From JBEVJC01 sp040510375 (GTDB lineage Bacteria > Bacteroidota > Bacteroidia > Chitinophagales > Chitinophagaceae), in NCBI GenBank assembly GCA_040510375.1, contig JBEVJC010000006.1, positions 124,001 through 188,000 of the forward strand: 64,000 nucleotides of DNA, read 5' to 3'. Shown one piece after another: positions 46,217 through 55,385 of the stretch. How positions within the stretch are numbered: the stretch's first letter is position 1; each line of letters begins with the position of its first letter. Both the position numbers and the translations under genes were made by a program. The notes below the pieces were generated by a model. The model saw only the letters and a program-made list of their open reading frames with translations. It searched no databases and was not told the origin of the DNA.

Positions 46217-49006
46217 ATGTTTGCCAAACCAATTGAACACCGGGGTATTCCTTCGTTGGTAATTTCTGCATGGAAAACGGTCGTCTGCGTTTTTCTGCTG
46301 GTTATCCTGCAATGCTGTTCAGGGAAACAGGATCAGAAAGTTTTCAGGATCGGTTTCTCCCAATGTCTTGGAAGTGACGACTGGCGACGGACCATGCTGG
46401 AAGAAATGAAACGTGAACTTTCTTTCCATAACAATATTGAATTTATTTACAGGGATGCAGATGCAATCAGTGAACGCCAGGTAAGCCAGATCGGGGAATT
46501 GGTAGCATCGGGTATCGACCTGCTGATCGTTTGTCCCAACGAAGTAGAACCCCTCACTCCCGTGATCGGGAAAATTTACGATTCGGGGATACCGGTAGTG
46601 GTGGTTGACCGCCGCATCAATTCAAAAAAATATACTGCCTTTATCGGCGCTTCCAATTATGAAGTTGGCCAGAATGCGGGAGTTTATGCTGCATCATTAT
46701 TAAAAGGAACGGGTAATATCATTGAAATGTCTGGCCTGCCTGCCGGTGCTTCACCCCCTATCGACCGGCACAACGGTTTCATGAATATAATATCAAAGTA
46801 TCCGGGTCTCCGCCTGGTGAAACAGGTGGATAACCTGGAAGATGAAGAACAAGTATTAAAGTCGGACGAAGGTATTAACCTCATCTATGCACAAAACGAC
46901 CAGATGGCGTTGGAAGCTTTTAATATCTGCAGGAAACTTGGCCTGGAAAAAAAGATCAGGATCATCGGGATTGATGGTCTCCCCACAAGAGGCGGCGGAC
47001 TTGAAATGGTGGAGAAAGGAACCATCGCTGCAACCGTTCTCTATCCCACCGGTGGACAGGAATCGATCCTCACTGCCGTTAATATCCTGGAAAAAGGTCA
47101 TTTTCTGAAAGACAACCAGCTTTCAACCACGATCATTGACTCTTCCAATATCCGTATCACCCGGTTACAGAATCAAAAAGTGACCTCCCAGCAAAATGAT
47201 ATTGACAGGCGGCAGCATAAAATAGAACAACAGGAAATAATTAAAAAAAACCAGGACCGGATCATTATCGGGATCTCAATCACCTTATTAATTTTCCTGA
47301 TCCTCGCAGCGATCCTTTTTTATTACCTGAAAACAAATAAAAAGATCACCAGGCGGCTTGCCCATCAGAATGAGGAAATCCTCCAGCAACGAAACCAGCT
47401 GATCGAACTGGGTAAAAAGGCAAAGGAAGCCACCGATGCGAAATTTAATTTCTTTACCAGTATATCACATGAACTCCGTACTCCCCTCACCCTGATCCTG
47501 GGACCCGCTGAGGAAATACTTTCATCGCCCAAACTTCCGGTGCCCGTTAGGTCGCAACTGGAAATGATGAAAAAAAATGCCACCCGTTTACTGCGACTCG
47601 TAAACGAACTGATGGATTTCCGGAAAATCGAGGAAGCAAAAATGAAGATCCGGGTGAGTGAAAATGATATTACGGAATTTGTGCGCGAGATCACCAATGC
47701 TTTTGCTGCTACTGTGGCGCGTAAAAAAATTACCTGCCGGGTTATTTCAGAGGTAGAAGGATTAAAAGCCTGGTTTGATGTAAACATGCTGGATAAAATC
47801 CTGTTCAACCTGCTTGCAAACGCATTAAAATATACCAGCGAACATGGTTTTATCAATGTGGTGATCAGCACTGATGCGTTATGCGGAAATATACTTATCA
47901 AAGTGGAAGACTCTGGCATTGGTATGGAACCGGAAACACTGGAACACGCGTTCGACCTGTTTTACCAGGGTGATGATGCCCGGTACAGGGGAACCGGCCT
48001 GGGACTGGCACTTTCCAAAGAACTGATTATCCTGCACCATGGTAGTATCACCATCAAAAGTGAGAAGGGCAAGGGCGCTACATTTGAAGTTCTCCTGCGG
48101 CCGGGTAAAGATCATTTTGAAGAAGCAGATCTTGAAAAAACACCAAGACCTTATGAACTCAACCAGGAAGAAGCGCAGATTTTTATTAACGAAGCACAAC
48201 CCCTGAATACTGAACCACCCGGTGAAAAAGAAGCGACCGTGTTTGCGCAATCAATACTGCTGATTGAAGACAATCCCGAAATCCGTTTGTTCCTGAAAAA
48301 CCAGCTGGGAAAAATGTTTGAAATCATTGAAGCAGAAAATGGTGATACCGGACTTGAACTCGCATTTGACATGATCCCCGATCTCATTTTATCTGATGTA
48401 CTCCTTCCGGGAAAAAACGGAATGCTGATCACGGAAATCCTGAAAAATGATCTCCGTACATCACATATACCGATTATAATCCTCACCGCAATGGGGAGCG
48501 TAGAACAACAGATCGATGGGTTAAAACTTAATGCAGACGCTTACATTGTAAAACCATTCAATATCCGATGCCTGGAAGAAACCATCCGTAGCCTGCTGAA
48601 CAACCGGGAATCGCTGAAAGGCCACTATACAAGTGAACTCAGCCTTCAACCGGGCAGGGTGACGTCAAAAAAAATCGACCGGAAATTTATCAATGAATTC
48701 TCAGCCATTGTTGAAAATAATATTTCCAATGAACATTTCGGTGTAAACGATATCTGTCTGCAAATGGGAATCTCCCGCGTACCCCTGTACCGCAAAGTGA
48801 AAGCAGTATTGGGTTATAGCATCAACGAATACATCATGAATGTGCGGTTGCAAAAAGCAAAATACCTGCTGTTGAATGAAGACATTTCTATTTCAGAAAT
48901 TTCTTTCCGGGTTGGATTCGCTTCACCTACCTATTTTGCTACCGTATTCAAAACGAAACTGGGAATCACTCCAAAGTCGTTCAAGGAAAAAGGACATGCA
49001 GACTAA
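46217..49006 (+). CDS. Hybrid two-component sensor with periplasmic sugar-binding domain (fructan-locus regulator)
   Basis: 929-residue one-protein signalling system. After an N-terminal signal/anchor (about 20-37, with CC) comes a periplasmic binding-protein domain of the LacI/RbsB type (about 42-315; FRIGFSQCLGSDDWRRTM, PVVVVDRRINSKKYTAFIGASNYEVG, IRIIGIDGLPTRGGG). A membrane helix (about 348-372), a HisKA domain with His418 (SISHELRTPL), a HATPase domain (about 520-625), a receiver with Asp727 (LSDVLLPGKNG) and a C-terminal AraC domain (about 840-924) follow. The Bacteroides fructan regulator BT1754 has the same layout and binds fructose in its periplasmic domain. Here the gene is divergent from the GH32-containing PUL, so a fructose ligand is likely but inferred. 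Its paralogue is tail to tail, 5 bp away. Confidence 0.95.
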   Translation: MFAKPIEHRGIPSLVISAWKTVVCVFLLVILQCCSGKQDQKVFRIGFSQCLGSDDWRRTMLEEMKRELSFHNNIEFIYRDADAISERQVSQIGELVASGIDLLIVCPNEVEPLTPVIGKIYDSGIPVVVVDRRINSKKYTAFIGASNYEVGQNAGVYAASLLKGTGNIIEMSGLPAGASPPIDRHNGFMNIISKYPGLRLVKQVDNLEDEEQVLKSDEGINLIYAQNDQMALEAFNICRKLGLEKKIRIIGIDGLPTRGGGLEMVEKGTIAATVLYPTGGQESILTAVNILEKGHFLKDNQLSTTIIDSSNIRITRLQNQKVTSQQNDIDRRQHKIEQQEIIKKNQDRIIIGISITLLIFLILAAILFYYLKTNKKITRRLAHQNEEILQQRNQLIELGKKAKEATDAKFNFFTSISHELRTPLTLILGPAEEILSSPKLPVPVRSQLEMMKKNATRLLRLVNELMDFRKIEEAKMKIRVSENDITEFVREITNAFAATVARKKITCRVISEVEGLKAWFDVNMLDKILFNLLANALKYTSEHGFINVVISTDALCGNILIKVEDSGIGMEPETLEHAFDLFYQGDDARYRGTGLGLALSKELIILHHGSITIKSEKGKGATFEVLLRPGKDHFEEADLEKTPRPYELNQEEAQIFINEAQPLNTEPPGEKEATVFAQSILLIEDNPEIRLFLKNQLGKMFEIIEAENGDTGLELAFDMIPDLILSDVLLPGKNGMLITEILKNDLRTSHIPIIILTAMGSVEQQIDGLKLNADAYIVKPFNIRCLEETIRSLLNNRESLKGHYTSELSLQPGRVTSKKIDRKFINEFSAIVENNISNEHFGVNDICLQMGISRVPLYRKVKAVLGYSINEYIMNVRLQKAKYLLLNEDISISEISFRVGFASPTYFATVFKTKLGITPKSFKEKGHAD

Positions 49007-49011
49007 CCGGA

Positions 49012-51780
49012 TCAATTGCGACGAAATTCTTTTGGTGAAATATTGAATTTGGTTTTAAACACCGTTGAAAAATAACTGGCCGACGAAAATCCAACCGAAT
49101 AGGAAATCTCGCTGATGCTCAGGGTATCATTCTGCAAAAGATACTTTGCTTTATTCAGTCTTGTATTCAGTATATAGTCATTTACATTTACCCCCAGCCC
49201 GCTTTTAATTTTACGGTATAACTGCACTCTTGATATGGCGATACTCCTGCAGATCTCATCGACCGAAAGATCGGGGTTTCCAATATTCGCTTCGATGTAA
49301 GTGGAAAACTCATTCAGGAATTTCCGTTCTTCTTTTTTCAAACCCACACCCTTGGTCAGTCCATCGGGATCAATGATGAGATGGTCCCGCATCCTGTTCC
49401 TGTTGGAAAGCAGGCTCGAAATAGTTTCATCGAGGTATTGCACATTAAATGGTTTTGTGAGATAGGCATCCGCTTTATTCCTCATACCCTCAATCTTGTC
49501 ACCGATATTGGTTTGTGCACTGAGGAGAATGACGGGTATATGGGAGGTCCGGTTATCCGTTTTAAACAAATGCGTGAGTGTTAATCCGCTCTGGTCGGGC
49601 AACTTGATATCACAGATGATCAGGTCGGGCAGGTTATTGAATACCTGCTCTTTCGCCGTCAGCGCATCACCTGCTTCCAGGATCTCATAGGCATGATGCA
49701 ATTTATCTTTCAGGAAATTTCGCAGGTCATCATTATCCTCAATGATCATTACAGATTTTTCCGGCATTATTCCTGTATCCGCCACCGGTTGGTCAATCAG
49801 GTATGTTTGTTTTAATTCCGGTAGATGGGCGGGACTATGTTCGAACTCCTCCATGGAATAGGAATTATTGATTTCATCCTTTTCAAAATGCGCATTACCC
49901 AATTGCAGCGATATGGTAAAGGTTGCTCCATGACCGGGTACGCTGCTCACCGTGATAGTACCTTTATGCAGTTCAAGGAAATCCTTGGTAAGCGCAAGAC
50001 CAATACCAGAGGAAGATCTTGCATAGGGTTTGTTGCCCTGGTAGTACAGATCAAAGATGCGATCCTGCTCTTCCCTGGTCATTCCCCGGCCACTATCCTC
50101 AACCTTGATGATGGCCTGGTTTTCATAAGCGCTTTTAAGTATATGGACAGTTATACTTCCGTGCCTGTCTGTGAATTTCATGGCATTTGACAACACATTA
50201 AACAATACTTTGTCGAACAGGGTCGGATCAACCCAGACATTCAGGAAACGTTCCCTGGTTATAATCTTCAGATCGATATCTTTTTTGGATGCGATCAGTT
50301 TATAGGATTCTACAATTTCATTTGTGAATGCTACAAGATCAACCTGAGTCACCTGGATCTTCATCCTGTTTGCTTCTATTTTGCGGAAATCGATCAGCTG
50401 GTCCACCAGTTGCAGCAGTCGCGTTGCATTTTTATGGATCAACGCAAGATGATTCGAGCCCGGCGGGATTTTCTTTTTATCCATCAGGTCCTCCAGCGGA
50501 CCAAGTATCAATGTCAGCGGTGTCCGGAACTCATGCGAAATATTTGTAAAGAAATTCCCCCTTGCTTCATTGGCTTCATGCTCCTTGGCGGCCATTTCCA
50601 TGATCTGGTTTTTCTGATCCAGGATTTCGAGGTTCTGCGATTTAAGCAACCGGTTTATTTTCCTGTTCTCGAATAATGAGTACACCGCCACAGCCCCAAG
50701 CACAATGGCAAGGGCCAGGCTGGTAATTACTATATATAAAAAAGTCTGCAGGTTGGTAGAAAGCCTTGTCAGTTCCTGCAACTTCGCCAGCTGGCGCTCG
50801 ATCTGTTGCTGTTGTCCAGCCACCTTCCCGGCCTGCAGTTGAAAAAGCCTCACATTATTGGTATCGACCACAGAAGTCTGCAAATAATTTTCCTTCCGGA
50901 ACTCTTCGTGGTTGAGTATCTTGCTGGCTACCTGGATCGACTCTTCTCCACCCGTTAGATACAACATGGTGGCCACAAGCCGGTGGTCGGTGACAAATTG
51001 CATTCCTCCGCCTTCACCCGGAACCCCATCTACCCCGATAATCCGGGGCAGGGGAAATTGTCCGCGTTTACGGAATACCTCATAGGCCCCGAGTGCCATC
51101 ATATCATTATGCGCAAACACCAGGTCAATTTTCTGGTCAACAGGAACAGCCCTGGCTATCCGTTCCTCCGCCGTGCTTTTTTCCCATTCACCATAAATAG
51201 TCTGAACGACTTTAATACCGGGGAACGACCTGGTTGCCGATTCAAATCCTTTGTGCCGTTCAATGGCTGGTGAAGATTTGGTCAGTCCAAACACCTCAAT
51301 GGCCGTAGCCTGGCCCTTAAGGATGGATGCGGCGTATTCGCCCGCCAGTTTGCCGATCTCAAAATTATCGGAACCCACAAATGCGGTATAAAACCTGGAA
51401 GCAATTTTCCGGTCCACTACTATAACAGGGATTCCACTAGTATAAACTTCTTCCACAATGGGGGTTAGTGGCTCGGTTTCGTTGGGGGATATGATCAGCA
51501 GGTCAATCGATTCCCTCAGTAACTCCCTGACCTGCCGGATCTGTTCCGCACTGTTACCCCCCGCCTCCCTGAATTTCAGGGAAAGGTTTGGATGGAATGC
51601 CAGCTCCCGCTTCATCCCGTCAAGCATTGTCTTTCTCCACAGATCGTCCACACATTGGGAGAAACCAATAACAAAGGTTTTTTTCCGCTGCCCGTTGGAC
51701 AGGGAACGGGAGATAAAAAAGATAGAAACCAGGCAGAGCAGGATGACTGCCAGTACAAGTGGTTTTAGTTTTCTTTTCAT
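49012..51780 (-). CDS. Hybrid two-component sensor with periplasmic sugar-binding domain (xylan/pentonate-locus regulator)
   Basis: 922 residues from the ATG at 51780; a TTG two codons earlier is less likely. It is a paralogue of the gene at 46217-49006 with the same domain order: N-terminal anchor (about 6-26), periplasmic binding-protein domain (about 32-305; FVIGFSQCVDDLWRKTM, IPVIVVDRKIASRFYTAFVGSDNFEIG), membrane helix (about 345-367), HisKA with His416 (NISHEFRTPL), HATPase, receiver with Asp724 (ICDIKLPDQSG) and AraC helix-turn-helix (NDYILNTRLNKAKYLL; KTKFNISPKEF at the end). All catalytic residues are intact. It follows the GntP gene of the pentose operon by 215 bp on the same strand, so it probably controls that operon and senses a pentose or pentonate. 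The ligand is inference. Confidence 0.95.
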   Translation of the reverse strand: MKRKLKPLVLAVILLCLVSIFFISRSLSNGQRKKTFVIGFSQCVDDLWRKTMLDGMKRELAFHPNLSLKFREAGGNSAEQIRQVRELLRESIDLLIISPNETEPLTPIVEEVYTSGIPVIVVDRKIASRFYTAFVGSDNFEIGKLAGEYAASILKGQATAIEVFGLTKSSPAIERHKGFESATRSFPGIKVVQTIYGEWEKSTAEERIARAVPVDQKIDLVFAHNDMMALGAYEVFRKRGQFPLPRIIGVDGVPGEGGGMQFVTDHRLVATMLYLTGGEESIQVASKILNHEEFRKENYLQTSVVDTNNVRLFQLQAGKVAGQQQQIERQLAKLQELTRLSTNLQTFLYIVITSLALAIVLGAVAVYSLFENRKINRLLKSQNLEILDQKNQIMEMAAKEHEANEARGNFFTNISHEFRTPLTLILGPLEDLMDKKKIPPGSNHLALIHKNATRLLQLVDQLIDFRKIEANRMKIQVTQVDLVAFTNEIVESYKLIASKKDIDLKIITRERFLNVWVDPTLFDKVLFNVLSNAMKFTDRHGSITVHILKSAYENQAIIKVEDSGRGMTREEQDRIFDLYYQGNKPYARSSSGIGLALTKDFLELHKGTITVSSVPGHGATFTISLQLGNAHFEKDEINNSYSMEEFEHSPAHLPELKQTYLIDQPVADTGIMPEKSVMIIEDNDDLRNFLKDKLHHAYEILEAGDALTAKEQVFNNLPDLIICDIKLPDQSGLTLTHLFKTDNRTSHIPVILLSAQTNIGDKIEGMRNKADAYLTKPFNVQYLDETISSLLSNRNRMRDHLIIDPDGLTKGVGLKKEERKFLNEFSTYIEANIGNPDLSVDEICRSIAISRVQLYRKIKSGLGVNVNDYILNTRLNKAKYLLQNDTLSISEISYSVGFSSASYFSTVFKTKFNISPKEFRRN

Positions 51781-51884
51781 ATGCAAGCAGGCCTGATATA
51801 TGCCAACTCAATTATTGTTGGGGACAAAGACCAATTGAAAACTAACCTAAAGGGCAGGAAATGACTTTCAATTTTGTTTCAATT

Positions 51885-51913
51885 CCTTTAAAAATATGTA
51901 ACAACCTTTAAAA
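51885..51913. promoter_or_regulatory. Direct repeat upstream of the second hybrid sensor, candidate operator
   Basis: CCTTTAAAA occurs at 51885-51893 and again at 51905-51913, exactly 20 bp apart (about two helical turns), about 105-133 bp upstream of the sensor's start. AraC-type proteins often bind such spaced direct repeats. The sequence is AT-rich and chance cannot be excluded. Confidence 0.3.
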
Positions 51914-51995
51914 TCGATTCCGGAAACCCCTATTTTATATCAGAAACGGAGATAAATGATGAAAATAGTACCAATCAGACCAGGACTTACCGGTG

Positions 51996-53306
51996 TCAGA
52001 TAAACAAGTCTAACAACAACACACCTATCAGCCCAAGAATCGAAATAGTTGTTTCCATTACGGTCCACGACATAAATGTTTGTTTAAGTGTAAGGTTGAA
52101 AAACTCCTTGAACATCCAGAACCCTGAATCATTTACATGGGAACCAAACACACTGCCCGTCCCAACGGCCAGCACCATCAATTCGGGAGATGCCGCCCCC
52201 GAAACCACCAATGGAGCAACTACGCCGGCGGCCGTAATCCCGGCCACGGTAGCTGAACCTATAACTACCCGGAGTAATGCGGTGACCACCCATCCAAAAA
52301 GAAGGGGTGGCATCTGCCATTTACCACTGAAGGAAGCAATATACTTATCGGTGCCGCTGTCCTGCAATACCTGTTTAAACACCCCACCCGCAGTAATGAT
52401 CATCAGTATGACCGCAATTCCGGCAATGGCCTCATTCAGCCATTTCATCGGTACCTCCATTTTATTTCCACCCCTTAAACCAAAATACCAGACGGCAAGA
52501 AACACCGATATCAGCAGGGCAATGGTAGGATCTCCAATAAAAATAAGCACGGTTCTCACAAACATCGGTGGCAGGAAATTGTCGGCGATCACCGCCACCG
52601 TGATCAGGATAACGGGCAATAACCCGATAAGGAAACTTGGCAGTGTTCCCGGCAGGTCGGTTCCTTTCCTGTCGTCAGCTGAGAGAAATACCGACTTGAT
52701 ATTTACCTCAACTTTTTTCAGTAGCCGTCCCAACACCGGACCTGCTATAATAACAACCGGTACAGTAATGATCAATCCATAGATCAGGGTCTTTCCCATA
52801 TTGGCCTTAAATGCATTTACCAGGAAAACGGGACTGGGATGGGGCGGAAGAAAACAATGGGTGGTTGAAAGGGATGCAGCCATTGGAATGGCCACATATA
52901 ATAAAGGAAGTTTCGCTTTACTGGCAATGGAAAAAACAAGGGGTACCATTATAACAAATCCCGCATTATAATAAAGCGGGATGCCAATCAGGAAACCGGT
53001 GAGTAATACTGCCCACTGGACATTTTTGGGACCAAACCCGTTAATAAGGGTGATGGAAATCCTTTCGGCTGCGCCGCCCGCTTCAAGAATCTTGCCCAAT
53101 GCGGCACCGAGGCAAATGATCAGGGCCAGGCCTCCCAGTGTATTACCAACGCCTTTTTCAATTGATTTTAAAATCAGCGCCGGATCCATACCGAGTAAGA
53201 TACCGGAGATCAGGGCGACCACCAGCAAGGATAAAAAGGGACTGATCTTTTTATAGGATAAGAATACCTGCAGGCAGATAGCAAGAAAGATAACAAGCAA
53301 TTCCAT
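51996..53306 (-). CDS. GntP family aldonate permease
   Basis: Inner-membrane transporter of 436 residues with about 12-14 hydrophobic helices of the gluconate:proton symporter family. Visible signatures are LGGLALIICLGAALGKILEAGGAAE, THCFLPPHPSPVFLVNAF and GSHVNDSGFWMFKEFFNLT. GntP members carry gluconate and related aldonic acids. In this operon, next to a pentonate dehydratase, the likely substrates are xylonate, arabinonate or their oligomer-derived acids; this is inference. It starts 9 bp after the GH10 stop and is the last gene of the operon before the 215-bp gap to the sensor. Confidence 0.94.
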   Translation of the reverse strand: MELLVIFLAICLQVFLSYKKISPFLSLLVVALISGILLGMDPALILKSIEKGVGNTLGGLALIICLGAALGKILEAGGAAERISITLINGFGPKNVQWAVLLTGFLIGIPLYYNAGFVIMVPLVFSIASKAKLPLLYVAIPMAASLSTTHCFLPPHPSPVFLVNAFKANMGKTLIYGLIITVPVVIIAGPVLGRLLKKVEVNIKSVFLSADDRKGTDLPGTLPSFLIGLLPVILITVAVIADNFLPPMFVRTVLIFIGDPTIALLISVFLAVWYFGLRGGNKMEVPMKWLNEAIAGIAVILMIITAGGVFKQVLQDSGTDKYIASFSGKWQMPPLLFGWVVTALLRVVIGSATVAGITAAGVVAPLVVSGAASPELMVLAVGTGSVFGSHVNDSGFWMFKEFFNLTLKQTFMSWTVMETTISILGLIGVLLLDLFI

Positions 53307-53315
53307 GGTTTCTGT

Positions 53316-54506
53316 TTATTTCCCGGTGCTATCCTTCAGCTTCTCCGGAATTTTCAAAATGACATCGAGGGCAGGCTTCGGTTTCCGTTGCCTGTCCCAC
53401 AATAACGGATAATTTGTCCTGCCCGGTACGGGGTAATCATTTTTCCAGCTCATACCATCATGTATCCCCCAGACTGATACCCTTTTTATTTTATCGCGTT
53501 TGCGATAGAACAGTGAAAACAATTCACCGTACCTGTTTGTCAGCGCCTGCTGCACACTATCCGGCAACCCTGTCGGATAAGGATCCAGGAAGGATTTGAA
53601 CTCTTCCAGCTGGAACTGTTTATCCGCCATTGACTGCCCGATCACCTGCCCTTCCTTTGTCAACGGAAGAACATCCACATCCAGTTCGGTGATCATTACC
53701 TTCACCCCACAGGCAGCATAAGCATCAATTGCGGCTTCAATATACTTTGTTTGCGGATAATTCAGGCCCCAATGTCCCTGCATTCCGATTCCATCAATCC
53801 TGATCCCCTCTTTCTGTAGCATTTTTACCAGTCGGACAATGCCGTCCCTTTTGGCGGGTCGCCAGGTATTGAAGTCGTTATAATATAACTCGGTATTGGG
53901 CGCATATAAGGAGGCAAAGAGGAAGGCATATTTCACCAGGGTATCCCCGTTGCCAATGGCATTCACCCAGGTTGTGGGCCGGTAGCTGCCATCATTGTCG
54001 ATTACTTCATTTACCACATCCCATGCCTGTACGCGGCCAGCATAGCGGCCTGCAACAGTCCGGATATGCGACCGCAGGCGTTCCAGCTGTTCTTCTTTTG
54101 AATTGGGTTTTCCGCTTGCATTGGTGAAAAACCAGGCTGGTGTCTGGTTATGCCATACCAATGTATGGCCGATAATAAACATCCTGTTACGTTCCCCAAA
54201 CGCAACAACACTGTCTGCGGGTGCAAAATTAAAAATCCCGGGTTCGGGATTTATCAATGCCGCCTTCATTACATTTTCCGGTGTTATGGAATTGAAATGG
54301 GCGACCACCAGGTCCTGCGATGCCTTGTCCACCCCTGAAATAATATCATCGTTAACCGCAGTACCAACAACAAATGCATCTTTGAACGCATTCTTTAAAA
54401 CACCCGATGATCTTACATCCGGAGCGGGATCCGACTGATCCCTGCATCCGGTAATGCAAATAACTATACAGAATACTATATGTATACCCGCTGCCCTGAC
54501 ATTCAT
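53316..54506 (-). CDS. GH10 endo-1,4-beta-xylanase (lipoprotein)
   Basis: Secreted lipoprotein of 396 residues; lipobox VICITGC with lipid on Cys21. A single GH10 TIM barrel fills about 38-385. The conserved start NSITPENVMKA, the IGHTLVWHNQTP loop, acid/base Glu167 (WDVVNE), and nucleophile Glu274 (MITELDVDVLP) are all intact, and WGIHDGMSWKND carries the active-site Trp region. It should cleave internal beta-1,4 bonds of xylan at the cell surface or in the periplasm, feeding the SusCD pair encoded at the other end of the operon. It lies 11 bp after the FAH-family gene and 9 bp before GntP. Confidence 0.96.
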   Translation of the reverse strand: MNVRAAGIHIVFCIVICITGCRDQSDPAPDVRSSGVLKNAFKDAFVVGTAVNDDIISGVDKASQDLVVAHFNSITPENVMKAALINPEPGIFNFAPADSVVAFGERNRMFIIGHTLVWHNQTPAWFFTNASGKPNSKEEQLERLRSHIRTVAGRYAGRVQAWDVVNEVIDNDGSYRPTTWVNAIGNGDTLVKYAFLFASLYAPNTELYYNDFNTWRPAKRDGIVRLVKMLQKEGIRIDGIGMQGHWGLNYPQTKYIEAAIDAYAACGVKVMITELDVDVLPLTKEGQVIGQSMADKQFQLEEFKSFLDPYPTGLPDSVQQALTNRYGELFSLFYRKRDKIKRVSVWGIHDGMSWKNDYPVPGRTNYPLLWDRQRKPKPALDVILKIPEKLKDSTGK

Positions 54507-54517
54507 ATTTCCTTTTG

Positions 54518-55354
54518 TTACGCCACCGTATTTACCAATTCCCCGATTCCATCTATGGAGATGCTGATCTCATCTCCGCTTCCCAGGGTAAAATCGCTAC
54601 CCGGAACAATACCTGTACCCGTCATGATCAGGCACCCGTTGGGAAATGAACATTCCCGGTAAACAAAAGAAACGAGTTCTTCGGGTGAACGTTTCATCTG
54701 CTCCAGTCCCACTTCTCCCCTGAATACTATTTTTGAATCCCTTCTTATGGCAAGGCGGATCATCGTGTTTATATCAATTGCCTTACCCGGAATAAAAATG
54801 CAGGGACCAAGCGCCGCGCAGGCATCATATGTTTTAGCCTGCGGCAGGTACAATGGATTCTCTCCTTCAATACTGCGGCTGCTCATATCGTTACCAATAG
54901 TGTAGCCGATTATTTTTCCCGATGATGTAACCACCAGGGTAAGCTCCGGTTCGGGCACATCCCAGCTGCTGTCCTTTCTTATCCGCACTTTCTGACGATG
55001 ACCCACCACCCTCCCGGGTGTGGATTTGAAAAACACTTCGGGCCGTTCTGCCTCATATACTTTTGCATAAAAATCAGCACCACCGCTGTCCTTACTTTCT
55101 TCCTGGCGGCCTACCTTACTTCTAAGGTAGGTAACACCGCAGGCCCATAATTCCTGTCCTTCTCCCATCGGTGTCAGCAGTTCAGCATCGTTGATCATAT
55201 CTGCCTTAACCGGATTACCTGAACTGAGGAGTTCACTGAGTTTTTCATAAATCGAGTCATCATTGATAAAACTATCCCAGTCGACCACAGGGATTGTATA
55301 GATCATTCCATCATTATCAACCAGGGCACCCGAACGGATTTTGTATACTCTCAT
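54518..55354 (-). CDS. FAH-family 2-keto-3-deoxy-pentonate dehydratase
   Basis: Cytoplasmic enzyme of 278 residues of the fumarylacetoacetate hydrolase superfamily. The C-terminal catalytic domain shows the metal-binding Glu pair in VPEPELTLVV, TIGNDMSSRSIEGENP, and YDACAALGPCIFIPG. The N-terminal part with ELWACGVTYLRSK is typical of members that dehydrate 2-keto-3-deoxy-D-arabinonate/xylonate to alpha-ketoglutarate semialdehyde. Its place between an IlvD/Edd dehydratase (31 bp) and GH10 (11 bp), with a semialdehyde dehydrogenase in the same operon, strongly supports this role in the Weimberg-type route. The precise pentonate (D-xylonate or L-arabinonate) is not fixed by sequence. Confidence 0.9.
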   Translation of the reverse strand: MRVYKIRSGALVDNDGMIYTIPVVDWDSFINDDSIYEKLSELLSSGNPVKADMINDAELLTPMGEGQELWACGVTYLRSKVGRQEESKDSGGADFYAKVYEAERPEVFFKSTPGRVVGHRQKVRIRKDSSWDVPEPELTLVVTSSGKIIGYTIGNDMSSRSIEGENPLYLPQAKTYDACAALGPCIFIPGKAIDINTMIRLAIRRDSKIVFRGEVGLEQMKRSPEELVSFVYRECSFPNGCLIMTGTGIVPGSDFTLGSGDEISISIDGIGELVNTVA

Positions 55355-55385
55355 TATCTTAAATTAAACTTTTTAAATGTTATCG

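Noticed and set aside
52096..52782. A 228-codon open frame on the plus strand inside gntP
   Set aside because: It is antisense to a fully conserved transporter gene, its translation is of low-complexity Pro/Thr/Ser type, and it matches no family; it is a coding shadow.
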